A stretch of DNA of 36,252 nt from the NCBI GenBank assembly GCA_030612505.1, contig JAUWNU010000010.1, positions 1 to 36,252 on the forward strand, written 5' to 3'. The DNA is from Methanomassiliicoccales archaeon (GTDB lineage Archaea > Thermoplasmatota > Thermoplasmata > SG8-5). A program made the translations under genes and the position numbers. Shown here one piece after another: positions 14,910-23,857 of the stretch (the stretch's first letter is position 1; each line of letters opens with the position of its first letter). The notes beneath the pieces are model-generated. The model saw nothing but the letters and a program-made list of their open reading frames with translations, was not told the DNA's origin and searched no databases.

Positions 14910-15551
14910 CTAAACTACAACTCCTCCGCCTAGGCCAATAGATACAAGCGTACACAGAATAGCCGTGCCCATGCCCACCATCAGCATCTTCACGCCTTGC
15001 ATAATCATGTTCTCATCGGTAATCTTGGCAAGGTACATCCCCAGAATTGCTAGTATGGAAAGGGTGAGTCCAACAGATGCGACGAAAGCAGTTCCCATAT
15101 CTAACATTCCAAAGTTCACCATGAAGTAAGGTGAAATAACAATCAGGGCGGCCATTGCCGGGCTCAATGCATCAACCAGTGCTGTAACTTGGATGGCGAA
15201 CTTGGCTGCCTCCTTTTGCATGGAGTCCTCCTCCATTGGTTTGCACATTGCCTTTTCCAGGGATTTTATTTCTTTAGTTCGCTCTGCGGTTTCAGCCATA
15301 TAGGCACCACTGTAGCCAGATACGCCCATTGCAAAGGAACCTGCAACACCTGCGGTTATGATGATTCTAGGGTCATTGGCATGGGACATTGCAGCGCCTA
15401 TGACAACACCCAGCATGGTCAATGCTCCATCAAATGCATTCATAACAAAATAACGTCTAGCTATTGCACCGAGATCCGAAATCTCGGCATATTTTTTCCA
15501 GCGCTCCAGGCGCGGGGATTTTTTTCGTTTATGTGGTTCTTCGTCGTCCAT
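14910..15551 (-). CDS. VIT1/CCC1-family membrane transporter
   Basis: 213 aa with about five hydrophobic helices. The first conserved block (RYFVMNAFDGALTMLGVVIG, then AAM) is the VIT1/CCC1 substrate-coordinating helix with its D-G pair. The second (GVSGYSGAYMAETAERTKEI) contains the Gly-rich helix and Glu residues of the family. It likely moves Fe2+ or Mn2+ across the cytoplasmic membrane, with direction unproven. The N-terminal 25 residues are basic and cytoplasmic. A TATA box (TTTAAATA, minus strand, 15584-15592) lies about 35 nt upstream of ATG 15551. Confidence 0.85.
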   Translation of the reverse strand: MDDEEPHKRKKSPRLERWKKYAEISDLGAIARRYFVMNAFDGALTMLGVVIGAAMSHANDPRIIITAGVAGSFAMGVSGYSGAYMAETAERTKEIKSLEKAMCKPMEEDSMQKEAAKFAIQVTALVDALSPAMAALIVISPYFMVNFGMLDMGTAFVASVGLTLSILAILGMYLAKITDENMIMQGVKMLMVGMGTAILCTLVSIGLGGGVVV

Positions 15552-15667
15552 TTTGGATTCCTATAGATTCAATAGTGGGAGGGTATTTAAATTTTCGCTT
15601 TATTTTTGTCCCTATTTTTGTCCCACCCCAAAGGGATTCCCCCCACCCAGCTCCTGCGCCGCCAATT

Positions 15668-15778
15668 ACTTCTTTTTAGACCGAACTGCGCTGGGTCGCT
15701 CCTCCCGCGCCAAACTAAGGTTTGACAAAATAGATTCGCTCTAAAAAATATAGCCAGCGAATCTAAAAAAAGAAGTAT
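15668..15778. other. Structured intergenic element (long outer stem plus inner hairpins)
   Basis: ACTTCTTTTTAG near 15668 can pair with CTAAAAAAAGAAGT ending near 15778. Inside are a perfect 10-bp hairpin TAGATTCGCT/AGCGAATCTA (about 15731-15765) and CAAAC-TAAG-GTTTG. Further hairpins follow up to about 15870 (GGCC...GGCC; GATAA...TTATC in reverse). The stretch 15552-16011 is locally G+C-rich and contains no convincing gene. Signatures of SRP RNA and RNase P RNA were looked for by eye and not found. Confidence 0.4.
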
Positions 15779-15934
15779 AGGGCTAAACAAGAAAAACTCG
15801 GGCGACCATGCTCGCTCGGCCAACTGATGGCCAGATAACCATTGCTTATCGCCCCAACCCCCGCTCACCTGCTCGTCGCTGACTCGGAGCTGAGATTAAT
15901 GATAGGGCTTTGGACCTATCTAATATTGATTAAG

Positions 15935-15944
15935 ATTATATATG
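15935..15944 (+). promoter_or_regulatory. TATA box of rps15
   Basis: ATTATATATG places transcription start at about 15961-15968, some 45 nt before the ATG at 16012. Confidence 0.55.
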
Positions 15945-15967
15945 AAAAGACATATCGGTGGCTACCT

Positions 15968-15993
15968 CACTGGTAGTAATATTACAGCCAGTG
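15968..15993 (+). promoter_or_regulatory. Leader hairpin upstream of rps15
   Basis: CACTGG (15968-15973) pairs with CCAGTG (15988-15993), and the interior carries the palindrome GTAATATTAC. It sits at the predicted 5' end of the rps15 mRNA, ahead of a GAGG ribosome site. Autoregulation by uS15 is conceivable, as in bacteria, but unproven here. Confidence 0.4.
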
Positions 15994-16011
15994 TACTTTC
16001 GAGGAATTGAA

Positions 16012-16470
16012 ATGGCAAGAATGCACGCACGCAGAAAGGGAAAGTCCGCATCCACAAAACCGTTCATGACAGAGAATCCTAAATGGGTTCCGCTGAACAA
16101 GGCCGAGATTGAAGATATAATAGTGAAACTGGCCACAGAGGGAAATTCCAGTGCATTAATTGGTCTAACTCTCAGAGACCAGCATGGCGTGCCAAGTGTC
16201 AAGCTGGCCACAGGAAAGACCATTACTGATATTATGAAGGAGAAGGGGGTTATGCAGAAGCTTCCTGAGGATCTCAGTGCGTTGCTGAAGAAGGTCACAA
16301 ACCTTGACCAGTATCTCAAGCAGAACCACAGGGACGTTCATAACAAGAGAAATCTCCAACTTATAGAAGCCAAGATAAGGCGTCTGGAGCGCTATTACAA
16401 GAAGAAAGGCGTTATACCAGAGACCTGGAAATACACTCTTGCAACTGCCGAGCTGGAGCTGAGCAGGTAA
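16012..16470 (+). CDS. rps15: Small ribosomal subunit protein uS15
   Basis: 152 aa, the longer archaeal/eukaryotic form with an N-terminal extension (MARMHARRKGKSAS) and the PLNKAEIEDIIVKLA block before the S15 core. The core has DQYLKQNHRDVHNKRNLQLI then EAKIRRLERYYK, which contacts the 16S three-way junction. The apparent frame from 15958 is only the leader; ATG 16012 with upstream GAGG is chosen. It overlaps the DHH gene by one base (TAATG), which is the common archaeal rps15-DHH/RecJ gene order. Confidence 0.96.
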   Translation: MARMHARRKGKSASTKPFMTENPKWVPLNKAEIEDIIVKLATEGNSSALIGLTLRDQHGVPSVKLATGKTITDIMKEKGVMQKLPEDLSALLKKVTNLDQYLKQNHRDVHNKRNLQLIEAKIRRLERYYKKKGVIPETWKYTLATAELELSR

Positions 16471-17834
16471 TGTCAGAGGACTTGCCGACGATACCTTTCA
16501 CGGCGAGTCTGGCAAGACGTCTCGAAGAGGCTTCCGAAGTTCTCAAGAATCATAAAGGCCTAGTGCGTATCATATCTCATTATGACCCAGACGGAATATC
16601 TGCGGCAGCACTTGGCAGCCAGATGGTCAAACGTCTCGGCTTGAAATTTCATACAACCTTGGCCAAACAACTGGATGATGCAAAGATTAAGCAGATTCGC
16701 GAGTCCACACCAGAAGATCAGCTAATAATATTCTCTGATATGGGCAGCGCAAAAATTAGCCTGCTGGATGAATTTCCTCATAAAATCATAGTTGTGGACC
16801 ATCATGAGCCAGAGAAAGAGGGCGAGAATATCATTCATCTAAATCCACATTTTTTCAATATTGACGGCGCAAGGGAAGCATCAGGCTCAAGTTTTTACCT
16901 GGCACTGGCAATAACAGTTGATGAGGCAAACTGGGACCTTGCTGGACTGGCATTGGCAGGTGCCTGTGGCGATAGGCAAGGCTTGGGTGGCTACAAGGGC
17001 TATAATGAAGATCTGGTCCAGGCAGCAGCCGGGCGTGAGATAATGAAGATGGAAACCGTGCCAAATCTCAAGGGCCAGACAATTTATGATTCTCTAATTG
17101 AACACCCAGAACCATATTTCAAGGGCATAACCGGTCGAAAACGAGAGGCTTCCCGGCTCCTTAGATGGCTGGGACTGAACAAAGAAAGTTTGCTCAGTGA
17201 CCTGGATGATGAGAAAAAACGGTTCTTAACGTCAATATGTGCCTTGAGATTGCTCAGGCAGGGAGCCACGCCCGATGCTGTTGGCGACCTGGTGATTACC
17301 AGATACTGGCTCTATGATTGGGGACTTTATGCTGACGAGTTAAGTTCGCTTCTCAATAGCTGTGCAAGGCAGGGTGATTATGGTATTGGACTGGCACTTG
17401 CCCTGGGTGATGCCGGAGCAAGGGAAAAAGCAATCCAGCATAGTAAGAAACATCGAGAGTATATTATCACTAATCTACGGGAACTGGAAGCCAACCTGCC
17501 TGAGCCAATGAAAAATTTACAGCATTTCATGACCGAAGAAACAGCCTATGCAGGGGTGCTGGCCGGTCTAGGAACCCTTTATTTCTTTGACTCCACAAAG
17601 GCAACCTTCGGAATGTCTGATAAAGACGGCAAGCTCAGTATTTCTGCCAGGGCACCTAGAGGCATGGTTGATGCAGGTGTGAATCTGGGAATTGCATGCA
17701 GGGATGCTGGCAATGCTGTAGGTGGAAATGGCGGAGGCCATAATATCGCCGCCGGGGCAACGGTACCCAGCAAGGCCAAGAAGAAGTTTTTGAAGGAGCT
17801 AGATAGAATCATCGGCGAACAACTGGCAGCATAA
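16470..17834 (+). CDS. DHH-family single-strand nuclease (archaeal RecJ/GAN-like)
   Basis: 454 aa. The DHH phosphoesterase domain has motif I ISHYDPDGIS (H37, D39, D41), a later FSDMG, and VVDHHEPE (the DHH triad). All of these are manganese ligands of RecJ-type exonucleases. The C-terminal DHHA1 domain carries GGNGGGHNIAAGA. In archaea, homologues such as GAN associate with GINS at the replication fork and degrade single-stranded DNA. The motif reads DPDG rather than the more usual DADG. It directly follows rps15 with a one-base overlap, supporting co-translation. Confidence 0.9.
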   Translation: MSEDLPTIPFTASLARRLEEASEVLKNHKGLVRIISHYDPDGISAAALGSQMVKRLGLKFHTTLAKQLDDAKIKQIRESTPEDQLIIFSDMGSAKISLLDEFPHKIIVVDHHEPEKEGENIIHLNPHFFNIDGAREASGSSFYLALAITVDEANWDLAGLALAGACGDRQGLGGYKGYNEDLVQAAAGREIMKMETVPNLKGQTIYDSLIEHPEPYFKGITGRKREASRLLRWLGLNKESLLSDLDDEKKRFLTSICALRLLRQGATPDAVGDLVITRYWLYDWGLYADELSSLLNSCARQGDYGIGLALALGDAGAREKAIQHSKKHREYIITNLRELEANLPEPMKNLQHFMTEETAYAGVLAGLGTLYFFDSTKATFGMSDKDGKLSISARAPRGMVDAGVNLGIACRDAGNAVGGNGGGHNIAAGATVPSKAKKKFLKELDRIIGEQLAA

Positions 17835-17857
17835 TGAGAATGCCAGCTAGAAAAACC

Positions 17858-19144
17858 TCATCCTCCAAAGGTCCAGATAAGACTATTGATAATTAGACCC
17901 AATGCAATGGAACCAAGGAAGAATGCTGCGAACACTAGGATTGTCACCTTTTTCCCGAATGTAGCATTCAGCACCGGAACTGCGGTTATGCAGATTGCAT
18001 TGCCAGCTATTGCAAAGGCCACTGCATGTCCAAGCGGCAGTCCCATGGCAATAAGCGGCGCAAGAATTATTACGTCCTCGCCGGAGCAAATGAAGAGAGG
18101 AATGGCTATTAACACAATAAGCACAAGGCCAGGTATGCTCTGGAAGAAACCAGCATCGGCTCCTCCGAAAAGGGCTGCTAGATCTCCAGGCTCTATGAAT
18201 GTGGCAATTGCCGCGCCCATGATGATGCCGAACATGATGTACTTGAACAGGTAGAGGAATTGATCCCAGGCAGCCAACATTGCAGAGCTACGACCCCTGC
18301 TCATATGTGATGTCTTGCACCCCTCACATGAGGTGCATCCCCTATCGGGATTTTCTGCATCTTTCACGCCTGCCAAATGCTCTACGAATATTCCTGTTAT
18401 CATGGCCAGTGCAAAGACAGACACTATCAATGTAAGCAGGTATTCCCAACCTATCCGGCTAATTGCCAGAGAATACATTACCGGGCTGAGTACTGGTACA
18501 ACAATAAGGAAGGTGATGATTGCCCTTACCCTCATTTGACGGCCCATCATCATGCCGTGGGCCATTGGTACCGCGGCACAGGAGCAAATTGGTATAATGG
18601 ATGCAAATAACCCAGAACCAATCATGGTCTTTGGCAGCCTCAATTTTCCCAGACTGAGATATTTCATGACAAAACCGGCAACCACAGTGCCCCATACAAA
18701 CCATGGCAGGATTCCCAGAAGATCTCTCCATATCCAGTCAAAGAATAATCGGTCATCGCCAGGCCCGTCATATCCATATATTTTGCATACGGTACAATAT
18801 GTGTAAAGGAATATAGCACCAATGGCAAAACTAGCCATGAACCACCATTTTACCTTGTCAGGGACCCAGCGGTCTGGTGTTGCCATATTCGCCCATTCAT
18901 CCACTTTAATGGCCCATGCCCTGAATTTTCCTGTAGTCTTCTTTTTTATTGGTGGCTTTTTTCCTACTATTTCCCAAAAAGAATGCCTAGCATCTCTTAT
19001 CCATGGTTGTATTTTCTTTAAAGATTTTTTCTTTTCTTCTTTTGGCTTTTTTGTTGCCTGTTTTCTGATAAAATCTAGAATGAAAGCAAATATTACGTAA
19101 ATTATTACTAATGCGCCGACAAATTGGTGATATTCGAATGCCAT
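17858..19144 (-). CDS. Predicted permease (DUF318/ArsP-like)
   Basis: 428 aa with about ten membrane helices and a basic cytosolic loop after the first (residues about 28-90). The PICSCAAVPMAHGM motif is the hallmark of the ArsP/DUF318 permease family, in which the cysteines are linked to export of organoarsenicals or related thiol-reactive compounds. A second matching helix has PLFICSGEDVIILAPL. A central loop carries CTSCEGCKTSH, which might bind metal. The substrate cannot be told from sequence. It is transcribed alone, converging on the DHH gene, with ATG 19144. Confidence 0.82.
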   Translation of the reverse strand: MAFEYHQFVGALVIIYVIFAFILDFIRKQATKKPKEEKKKSLKKIQPWIRDARHSFWEIVGKKPPIKKKTTGKFRAWAIKVDEWANMATPDRWVPDKVKWWFMASFAIGAIFLYTYCTVCKIYGYDGPGDDRLFFDWIWRDLLGILPWFVWGTVVAGFVMKYLSLGKLRLPKTMIGSGLFASIIPICSCAAVPMAHGMMMGRQMRVRAIITFLIVVPVLSPVMYSLAISRIGWEYLLTLIVSVFALAMITGIFVEHLAGVKDAENPDRGCTSCEGCKTSHMSRGRSSAMLAAWDQFLYLFKYIMFGIIMGAAIATFIEPGDLAALFGGADAGFFQSIPGLVLIVLIAIPLFICSGEDVIILAPLIAMGLPLGHAVAFAIAGNAICITAVPVLNATFGKKVTILVFAAFFLGSIALGLIINSLIWTFGG

Positions 19145-19287
19145 GTATTACCTGATTCGTAGGATAAATCGGCAATATATAAGGGTATTTGCTAGGTGAT
19201 AAATCTATTTTTTAAAATATGAAATCACAAACATTATTAATGGGATAATCTTATTGAACATATAGAATAACATAATGGTGCATTGTA

Positions 19288-20724
19288 ATGAGTGGCAAAA
19301 TTATCCGACTAGGTAGTGTTTTCATCTTGGTCATGATATTACTATCTGTTTCTCTGGTCATTGTATCCGAATCTGCCCTGGCCTATTCCTGGAATGATGA
19401 ATTTTACGGTCCAGGCTTGAATCCAAGGTGGACAAGAGGTGGTATTGGCACGGTCAGTATAAACACAGAATCCAGTTGCCTATTTGCCAAATCTTACACT
19501 GGGGAATCTCCTGATGACTGGCACGGCCCCTTCATTAGGGCACAGATACCTGGGTCTGGGGATTTTGATATCAGTGCGGAGTTTCGATGCTTCGCCGAGG
19601 AACAGCAGATGAACCGTTTAATGATTCGTCTTTTTGATCAGTCTGGTGCCCAGTTGTTCTCTTTTGGATGGAGCGATGTCCACGCCGCTGACAGCAAGGC
19701 AGAAATAGGCCTTTATGGCTCATCTTTTTCAAGCCCCATATTCAAGACCGAGTCTTATTCTTACACAACTTTCTATGATAAGAATATCAGCTTGGCCAGG
19801 TCTGGCCAGAATCTTTCCTTCTATATCGAGGACTCACTGGTTTTCAGTGACACTTCCTCTCAAACGCCAGTGTATTCCCTTGCTGTGGCATTTCTGAAAT
19901 ACAGAAATATATGTACTTTAGATCTTTATATGAACAGGATATCAGTGACCACAGGAGATGCAGGTGGTACAGTATTGCCTGGAGCCCCTGAAAATCTGGA
20001 TATTAGCCCAGGGAACGAATACGCCTATCTGAGCTGGTCTCCTCCTGCGGATTCCGGTGGCCTTCCTATTACAAACTATAAGATATACCGGGGAAATGCC
20101 ACAGGAAATGAATCATATCTTACCACAATTGACAATATATTATACTATAATGATACTGGCCTGACAAATGACCAGGAATATTATTACAAGGTTTCAGCTG
20201 TGAACTCTTTGGGTGAAGGTCCAGCAGTCAGTGAATCTGCCACGCCATCATCAAACACCTCGGATGACCCACCTGATGACCCAATTGATGACCCGGCAGA
20301 TGACCCCATAGATACCGATGATGACGGAACCGGAGACGATACAGACGCCTTCCCTGACGACCCTGCAGCATCAGTTGATACGGATGATGATGGTATGCCA
20401 GATTATTGGAATGAAGGTTATACTGAAGAAGACTCCACTTCTGGCCTTGAAGTAGATGATGATGATGATAATGATGGAATTCCAGATACCGAGGATCCTG
20501 ATGATGACAATGATGGAATCCCAGATATCGAGGAGGATGACTTAACCAGCTGGAAAGACAATTTCACTATTAATTCATCAATCATAACTCTGATAGTTCT
20601 TCTAGTCGGCATTATAATTATGATTCTTTACATGAAAAGCGGAGATAATTCGGGATCATCCAAAGACCCGAAGGATGGCTCCAGCAAAGACAAGGACAAT
20701 AAATCCCGAAAAAGACGGACATAA
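19288..20724 (+). CDS. Secreted surface protein: lectin-like, FN3 and thrombospondin-3 repeats
   Basis: 478 aa. A signal peptide (LGSVFILVMILLSVSLVIVS, then ESALAYS) ends at about residue 34. A concanavalin-like beta region (DUF1349 type, about 35-225) follows. A fibronectin type III domain lies at about 231-320 (PGAPENLDISPG, YLSWSPPADSGG, YYYKVSAVNSLGEG). Asp-rich thrombospondin-3-like repeats (DTDDDGTGDDTD, DDDNDGIPD) at about 325-420 should bind calcium. A C-terminal membrane helix (IITLIVLLVGIIIMILYM) and a basic tail anchor it. It is probably an adhesin or cell-wall component. It runs toward the next gene on the other strand. Confidence 0.85.
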   Translation: MSGKIIRLGSVFILVMILLSVSLVIVSESALAYSWNDEFYGPGLNPRWTRGGIGTVSINTESSCLFAKSYTGESPDDWHGPFIRAQIPGSGDFDISAEFRCFAEEQQMNRLMIRLFDQSGAQLFSFGWSDVHAADSKAEIGLYGSSFSSPIFKTESYSYTTFYDKNISLARSGQNLSFYIEDSLVFSDTSSQTPVYSLAVAFLKYRNICTLDLYMNRISVTTGDAGGTVLPGAPENLDISPGNEYAYLSWSPPADSGGLPITNYKIYRGNATGNESYLTTIDNILYYNDTGLTNDQEYYYKVSAVNSLGEGPAVSESATPSSNTSDDPPDDPIDDPADDPIDTDDDGTGDDTDAFPDDPAASVDTDDDGMPDYWNEGYTEEDSTSGLEVDDDDDNDGIPDTEDPDDDNDGIPDIEEDDLTSWKDNFTINSSIITLIVLLVGIIIMILYMKSGDNSGSSKDPKDGSSKDKDNKSRKRRT

Positions 20725-20805
20725 CGACGACCTATTTCCTGAACATGGTAATGTGCCCGTGCTGCTGCCATAGATGGCCATGAAGAAATGCCGTTTTAAA
20801 ACGTA

Positions 20806-21939
20806 TTAAATCAATTTTCCCCAGGAATGTTCGAAATTACTGGCAGTGAATCCTAAATCCTTCTTGCTAACCTCAAGGGAGCCATCTAATTTCCTGAATT
20901 TGAAATCTACAACTTCTGCAGGATATTCATTGTAATAGAGTATGGACTTGAGCCCCATCCTGCGTTTTTGTTGGAATCGCCAATATGCCCTGGTATAGGC
21001 CTTTAAGCGCAGGAAAAATTCTTTATCTTTATCCTTGCCAGTTATGTCAAACACAGGCAAACCATCAACCACCTTGTGCCTGATTGTGGTATTTTTAGTT
21101 CCCCATCGGTATTCTGTATCTGTGGGCTTGTGATAGAAATGAATTGATTTGTTCAGACGTATATCCAAAAAGTCCCAGCCAGATACGGGTTTTTCGGTGC
21201 TGCGGAATATCTGGGGCCCAATATATGGGTTGAAATAATCTATGTATGAACCATCTTCACAATGAACAAGGCCCCAGTACCATGGAGCTGCCGGCGCATT
21301 TACAGTAACACGTTGATGATATGCTGTTCCCTCAATTGGCTTTCCATCAATGGTGCCAGTCAATTTCTGACCGTATATTTTCATGATATTGTAGCTGTAC
21401 TTTTTGGTATATTGGTTCTCATTGAACCTGTGCTTCTGAAGATAATCGTTCCATGGCGTCATCTCGAAGTGAAAGTTATTCTTTTCATCCTTTATATTGA
21501 CTGTATATTTTTCCGGCCCTCCGAAAAACCTATAATCTGCGCCGTCAACTAATGGTTTCAACTCGCCATCATCACCATCATGAGTGACTTCGAAATCCAT
21601 TTTTTTGAGAACCAAGGGATCATACATTTTCTTGCCGTCATACCACCATGCCGCCACCATGCCATTGAACTTAAGGACACCGTTCTCATTGATTGGCAGC
21701 TTTTTCACTTTCCAGTCCATGTCCATGACCTTGATGCTGTCAGTGTATTTGGTTGACCACAGGATCATGAGCTGTTTTGTCTGGCCCGGATTATCCGGAT
21801 CCCTAATGAAAAAAATCCACCACCACCACCACCATGAAAGATTTTCAATCATGTCATCGGTTTTCAGGACCCACATGTTCTCGTAGGGTTTTTTCTCCTT
21901 TTTGCTAACTTTCTTGGGCATTGCGGCATTGGATGTCAC
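20806..21939 (-). CDS. Hypothetical Trp/Tyr-rich protein with six consecutive tryptophans
   Basis: 377 aa, no signal peptide or membrane helix. Aromatic residues are very frequent. Residues about 36-41 are WWWWWW, encoded by six TGG codons, followed by IFFIRDP. Alternating beta-like strands with WGLVHCEDGSYIDYFNPY and HFYHKPTDTEYRWG recall lipocalin-like two-domain proteins such as the CrtC hydratase/AttH group. This is a shape impression, not a firm assignment. The Trp run might be a slippage-prone TGG tract. An upstream basic leader (MPKKVSKKEKK) precedes it; ATG 21939 or the in-frame ATG at 21921 could be the start. Confidence 0.7.
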   Translation of the reverse strand: MTSNAAMPKKVSKKEKKPYENMWVLKTDDMIENLSWWWWWWIFFIRDPDNPGQTKQLMILWSTKYTDSIKVMDMDWKVKKLPINENGVLKFNGMVAAWWYDGKKMYDPLVLKKMDFEVTHDGDDGELKPLVDGADYRFFGGPEKYTVNIKDEKNNFHFEMTPWNDYLQKHRFNENQYTKKYSYNIMKIYGQKLTGTIDGKPIEGTAYHQRVTVNAPAAPWYWGLVHCEDGSYIDYFNPYIGPQIFRSTEKPVSGWDFLDIRLNKSIHFYHKPTDTEYRWGTKNTTIRHKVVDGLPVFDITGKDKDKEFFLRLKAYTRAYWRFQQKRRMGLKSILYYNEYPAEVVDFKFRKLDGSLEVSKKDLGFTASNFEHSWGKLI

Positions 21940-22015
21940 CCGAATACAAAAATCTGCCGAAGGGATTAATTTTAAGATATGAAGCTTGTTTCACCCTCTC
22001 ATAAGAGGAATTCAA

Positions 22016-23521
22016 ATGCAGGAAGCTTATAAAGAACTTAAATTCAGATTAGCAGAACTCAGCCACATAGGAGCCGCAACATCATTAATGGGATGGGACC
22101 AGCAGGTTAATATGCCCCCAGGCGGAGCAGAGGTCAGAGGAAAGCAAATGGCAACACTGGCCAAGATAGGCCATGAGAAATTTATCGACAAAAAGGTTGG
22201 AGAGCTTCTTGAGCAGCTAAAGCCCATGGAAGAGGAAAAGGGCTATGAATCTGTTGAAGGCAGCGTTATTCGACTGACCAGACGAAATTATAACAAGGCA
22301 GTTAAAGTTCCTCCGGAGTTTACTGCAAGGGCCCAAAAAGCAGAGTCAGAATCATTCGATGTGTGGATAAAGGCTAGGCCAGCGAATGATTTCAAGAGGG
22401 TCCAGCCATATCTGCAGACTAATTTTGACCTGTCCAAGGAATATGCAGATTTCTTTCCAGGCTATGAACATCCTCTGGACCCGCTGATTGATGGTTATGA
22501 ATATGGCATGAAAGCAGCCAAGATCCGCGAGATATTCTCAGAGCTCCGAAAGGAACTGGTGCCAGTTGTGGAATCCATACTCAGCCAGGAGCCGGAATAC
22601 TTCTCATTCATGAAAAAGATATTTCCTGGAGACCAGCAAATTGCCTTCGGTGAATCAATAATCAAGGAATTTGGATATGATTTTAACCGCGGAAGGCAGG
22701 ATATGGCACCACATCCCTTCACCCAGGGCACGTCCATCGGTGATGTAAGAATAACCACCAGAGTTCATGAGGATAACTTTTCATCGGCAATGTTCAGCAC
22801 ATTCCATGAAGGCGGCCATGCAATGTACGAGCAAGGCTGCGATACTGTATTCGAGGGCACGCCAGTCCGGGGCGGGACCTCATTGGGTGTACACGAGAGC
22901 CAGTCAAGATTATGGGAGAATGTTATTGGCCGGAGCATGCCATTCTGGAAACATAATTATCCAAGGCTGAAACAACACTTCCCGGAGCAGCTAGCTGATA
23001 TTTCTCTGGACAAGTTCTACAGGGGCATCAACCGTGTGGAAAGAAGCCTTATTCGTGTGGAGGCCGATGAAGTAACATACAATCTCCATGTGATGATGAG
23101 ATTTGCCTTTGAATGCGATGTTCTGGACGGTAAGCTGGCAGTGGAAGAACTTCCAGAAGCATGGAAAGACCGCATGGAATCTGATATAGGCATACGACCA
23201 GCAGATGACAAGGACGGAGTGCTTCAGGACATTCACTGGTACAGCGGCATAATCGGATACTTCCAGTGCTATACCCTTGGAAATATCATGTGCTCCCAGT
23301 TCTATGATGCAGCATTAAAGGCCCACCCGGAAATAACAGATGAGATAGGCCAGGGTAAGTATGATACATTACATAACTGGCTAAAGGAAAAAATCTATCA
23401 GCATGGCCATAGATACACAGCAAACGAGCTGCTGAAAAATATTACCGGCGATGAATTGACAATCAAACCATATATGAATTACATAAAAACCAAGTACGGC
23501 GAGCTTTATGATTTATTGTAG
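22016..23521 (+). CDS. M32-family metallocarboxypeptidase (Taq type)
   Basis: 501 aa, normal for family M32. The zinc site HEGGH is at residues 264-268 (FHEGGHAMYEQG) and is followed by the family motif HESQSRLWEN. It trims C-terminal residues from peptides in the cytoplasm, with broad specificity except usually Pro. An alternative TTG start at 21986 is less likely, because AGAGGAATTC lies just before ATG 22016 and TTTTAAGATAT lies about 35 nt upstream. It is divergent from the Trp-rich gene. A tnpB-tail relic region follows immediately. Confidence 0.94.
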   Translation: MQEAYKELKFRLAELSHIGAATSLMGWDQQVNMPPGGAEVRGKQMATLAKIGHEKFIDKKVGELLEQLKPMEEEKGYESVEGSVIRLTRRNYNKAVKVPPEFTARAQKAESESFDVWIKARPANDFKRVQPYLQTNFDLSKEYADFFPGYEHPLDPLIDGYEYGMKAAKIREIFSELRKELVPVVESILSQEPEYFSFMKKIFPGDQQIAFGESIIKEFGYDFNRGRQDMAPHPFTQGTSIGDVRITTRVHEDNFSSAMFSTFHEGGHAMYEQGCDTVFEGTPVRGGTSLGVHESQSRLWENVIGRSMPFWKHNYPRLKQHFPEQLADISLDKFYRGINRVERSLIRVEADEVTYNLHVMMRFAFECDVLDGKLAVEELPEAWKDRMESDIGIRPADDKDGVLQDIHWYSGIIGYFQCYTLGNIMCSQFYDAALKAHPEITDEIGQGKYDTLHNWLKEKIYQHGHRYTANELLKNITGDELTIKPYMNYIKTKYGELYDLL

Positions 23522-23534
23522 CGGGTCAAGAACA

Positions 23535-23796
23535 CTCTGGTCTTTAGGCCAGAGATGAATTGGCCAAAACTACGATAAACGAGGAATCCGCCGCATACCG
23601 TACATTTTCTAGCATATCAAATCAAAGCCGCCTGGCTTTGATAATTAGGTGTGTGAACAACGATACCTCGTTGTGAATTGAGTGAGCCGCAGGATTTCAG
23701 TCTGGGCTAATGTAGGTAAACATACAGTCACAAAGGAACTGGCATCTATATCATCAACCAGAAACGCCAGTTCCTTTAGGGGCTGGTAGTTTACAG
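23535..23796 (+). mobile_element. Degenerate IS200/IS605-like region with palindromes (non-autonomous relic)
   Basis: The 336-bp gap 23522-23857 holds four hairpins and no real gene. They are CTCTGG-TCTTTAGG-CCAGAG (23535-23554), ATCAAAGCC-GCCT-GGCTTTGAT (about 23626-23651), ACAACGA-TACC-TCGTTGT, and the 12-bp AAAGGAACTGGC/GCCAGTTCCTTT (23732-23743/23766-23777). A frame from 23682 to TAG at 23787-23789 ends RNASSFRGW, like TnpB tails and like the short tail at 2529-2558. The bounds are approximate. Confidence 0.5.
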
Positions 23797-23857
23797 GTAA
23801 AATTCGTAATTTCAGGTAGATTTATAAGCCACACATCCATTTCCAATCGGGATTATT

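Noticed and set aside
15587-15868. 93-residue minus-strand open frame
   Set aside because: Composition is Trp/Arg-rich and unlike a protein, it lies in a hairpin-dense non-coding gap and overlaps the VIT1 promoter.
15958-16011. N-terminal extension of uS15
   Set aside because: This stretch is the predicted mRNA leader with a hairpin; archaeal uS15 begins at MARMHARR.
21584-21886. Open frame with a poly-His run on the plus strand
   Set aside because: It is the antisense reading of the (TGG)6 tract of the gene on the minus strand.
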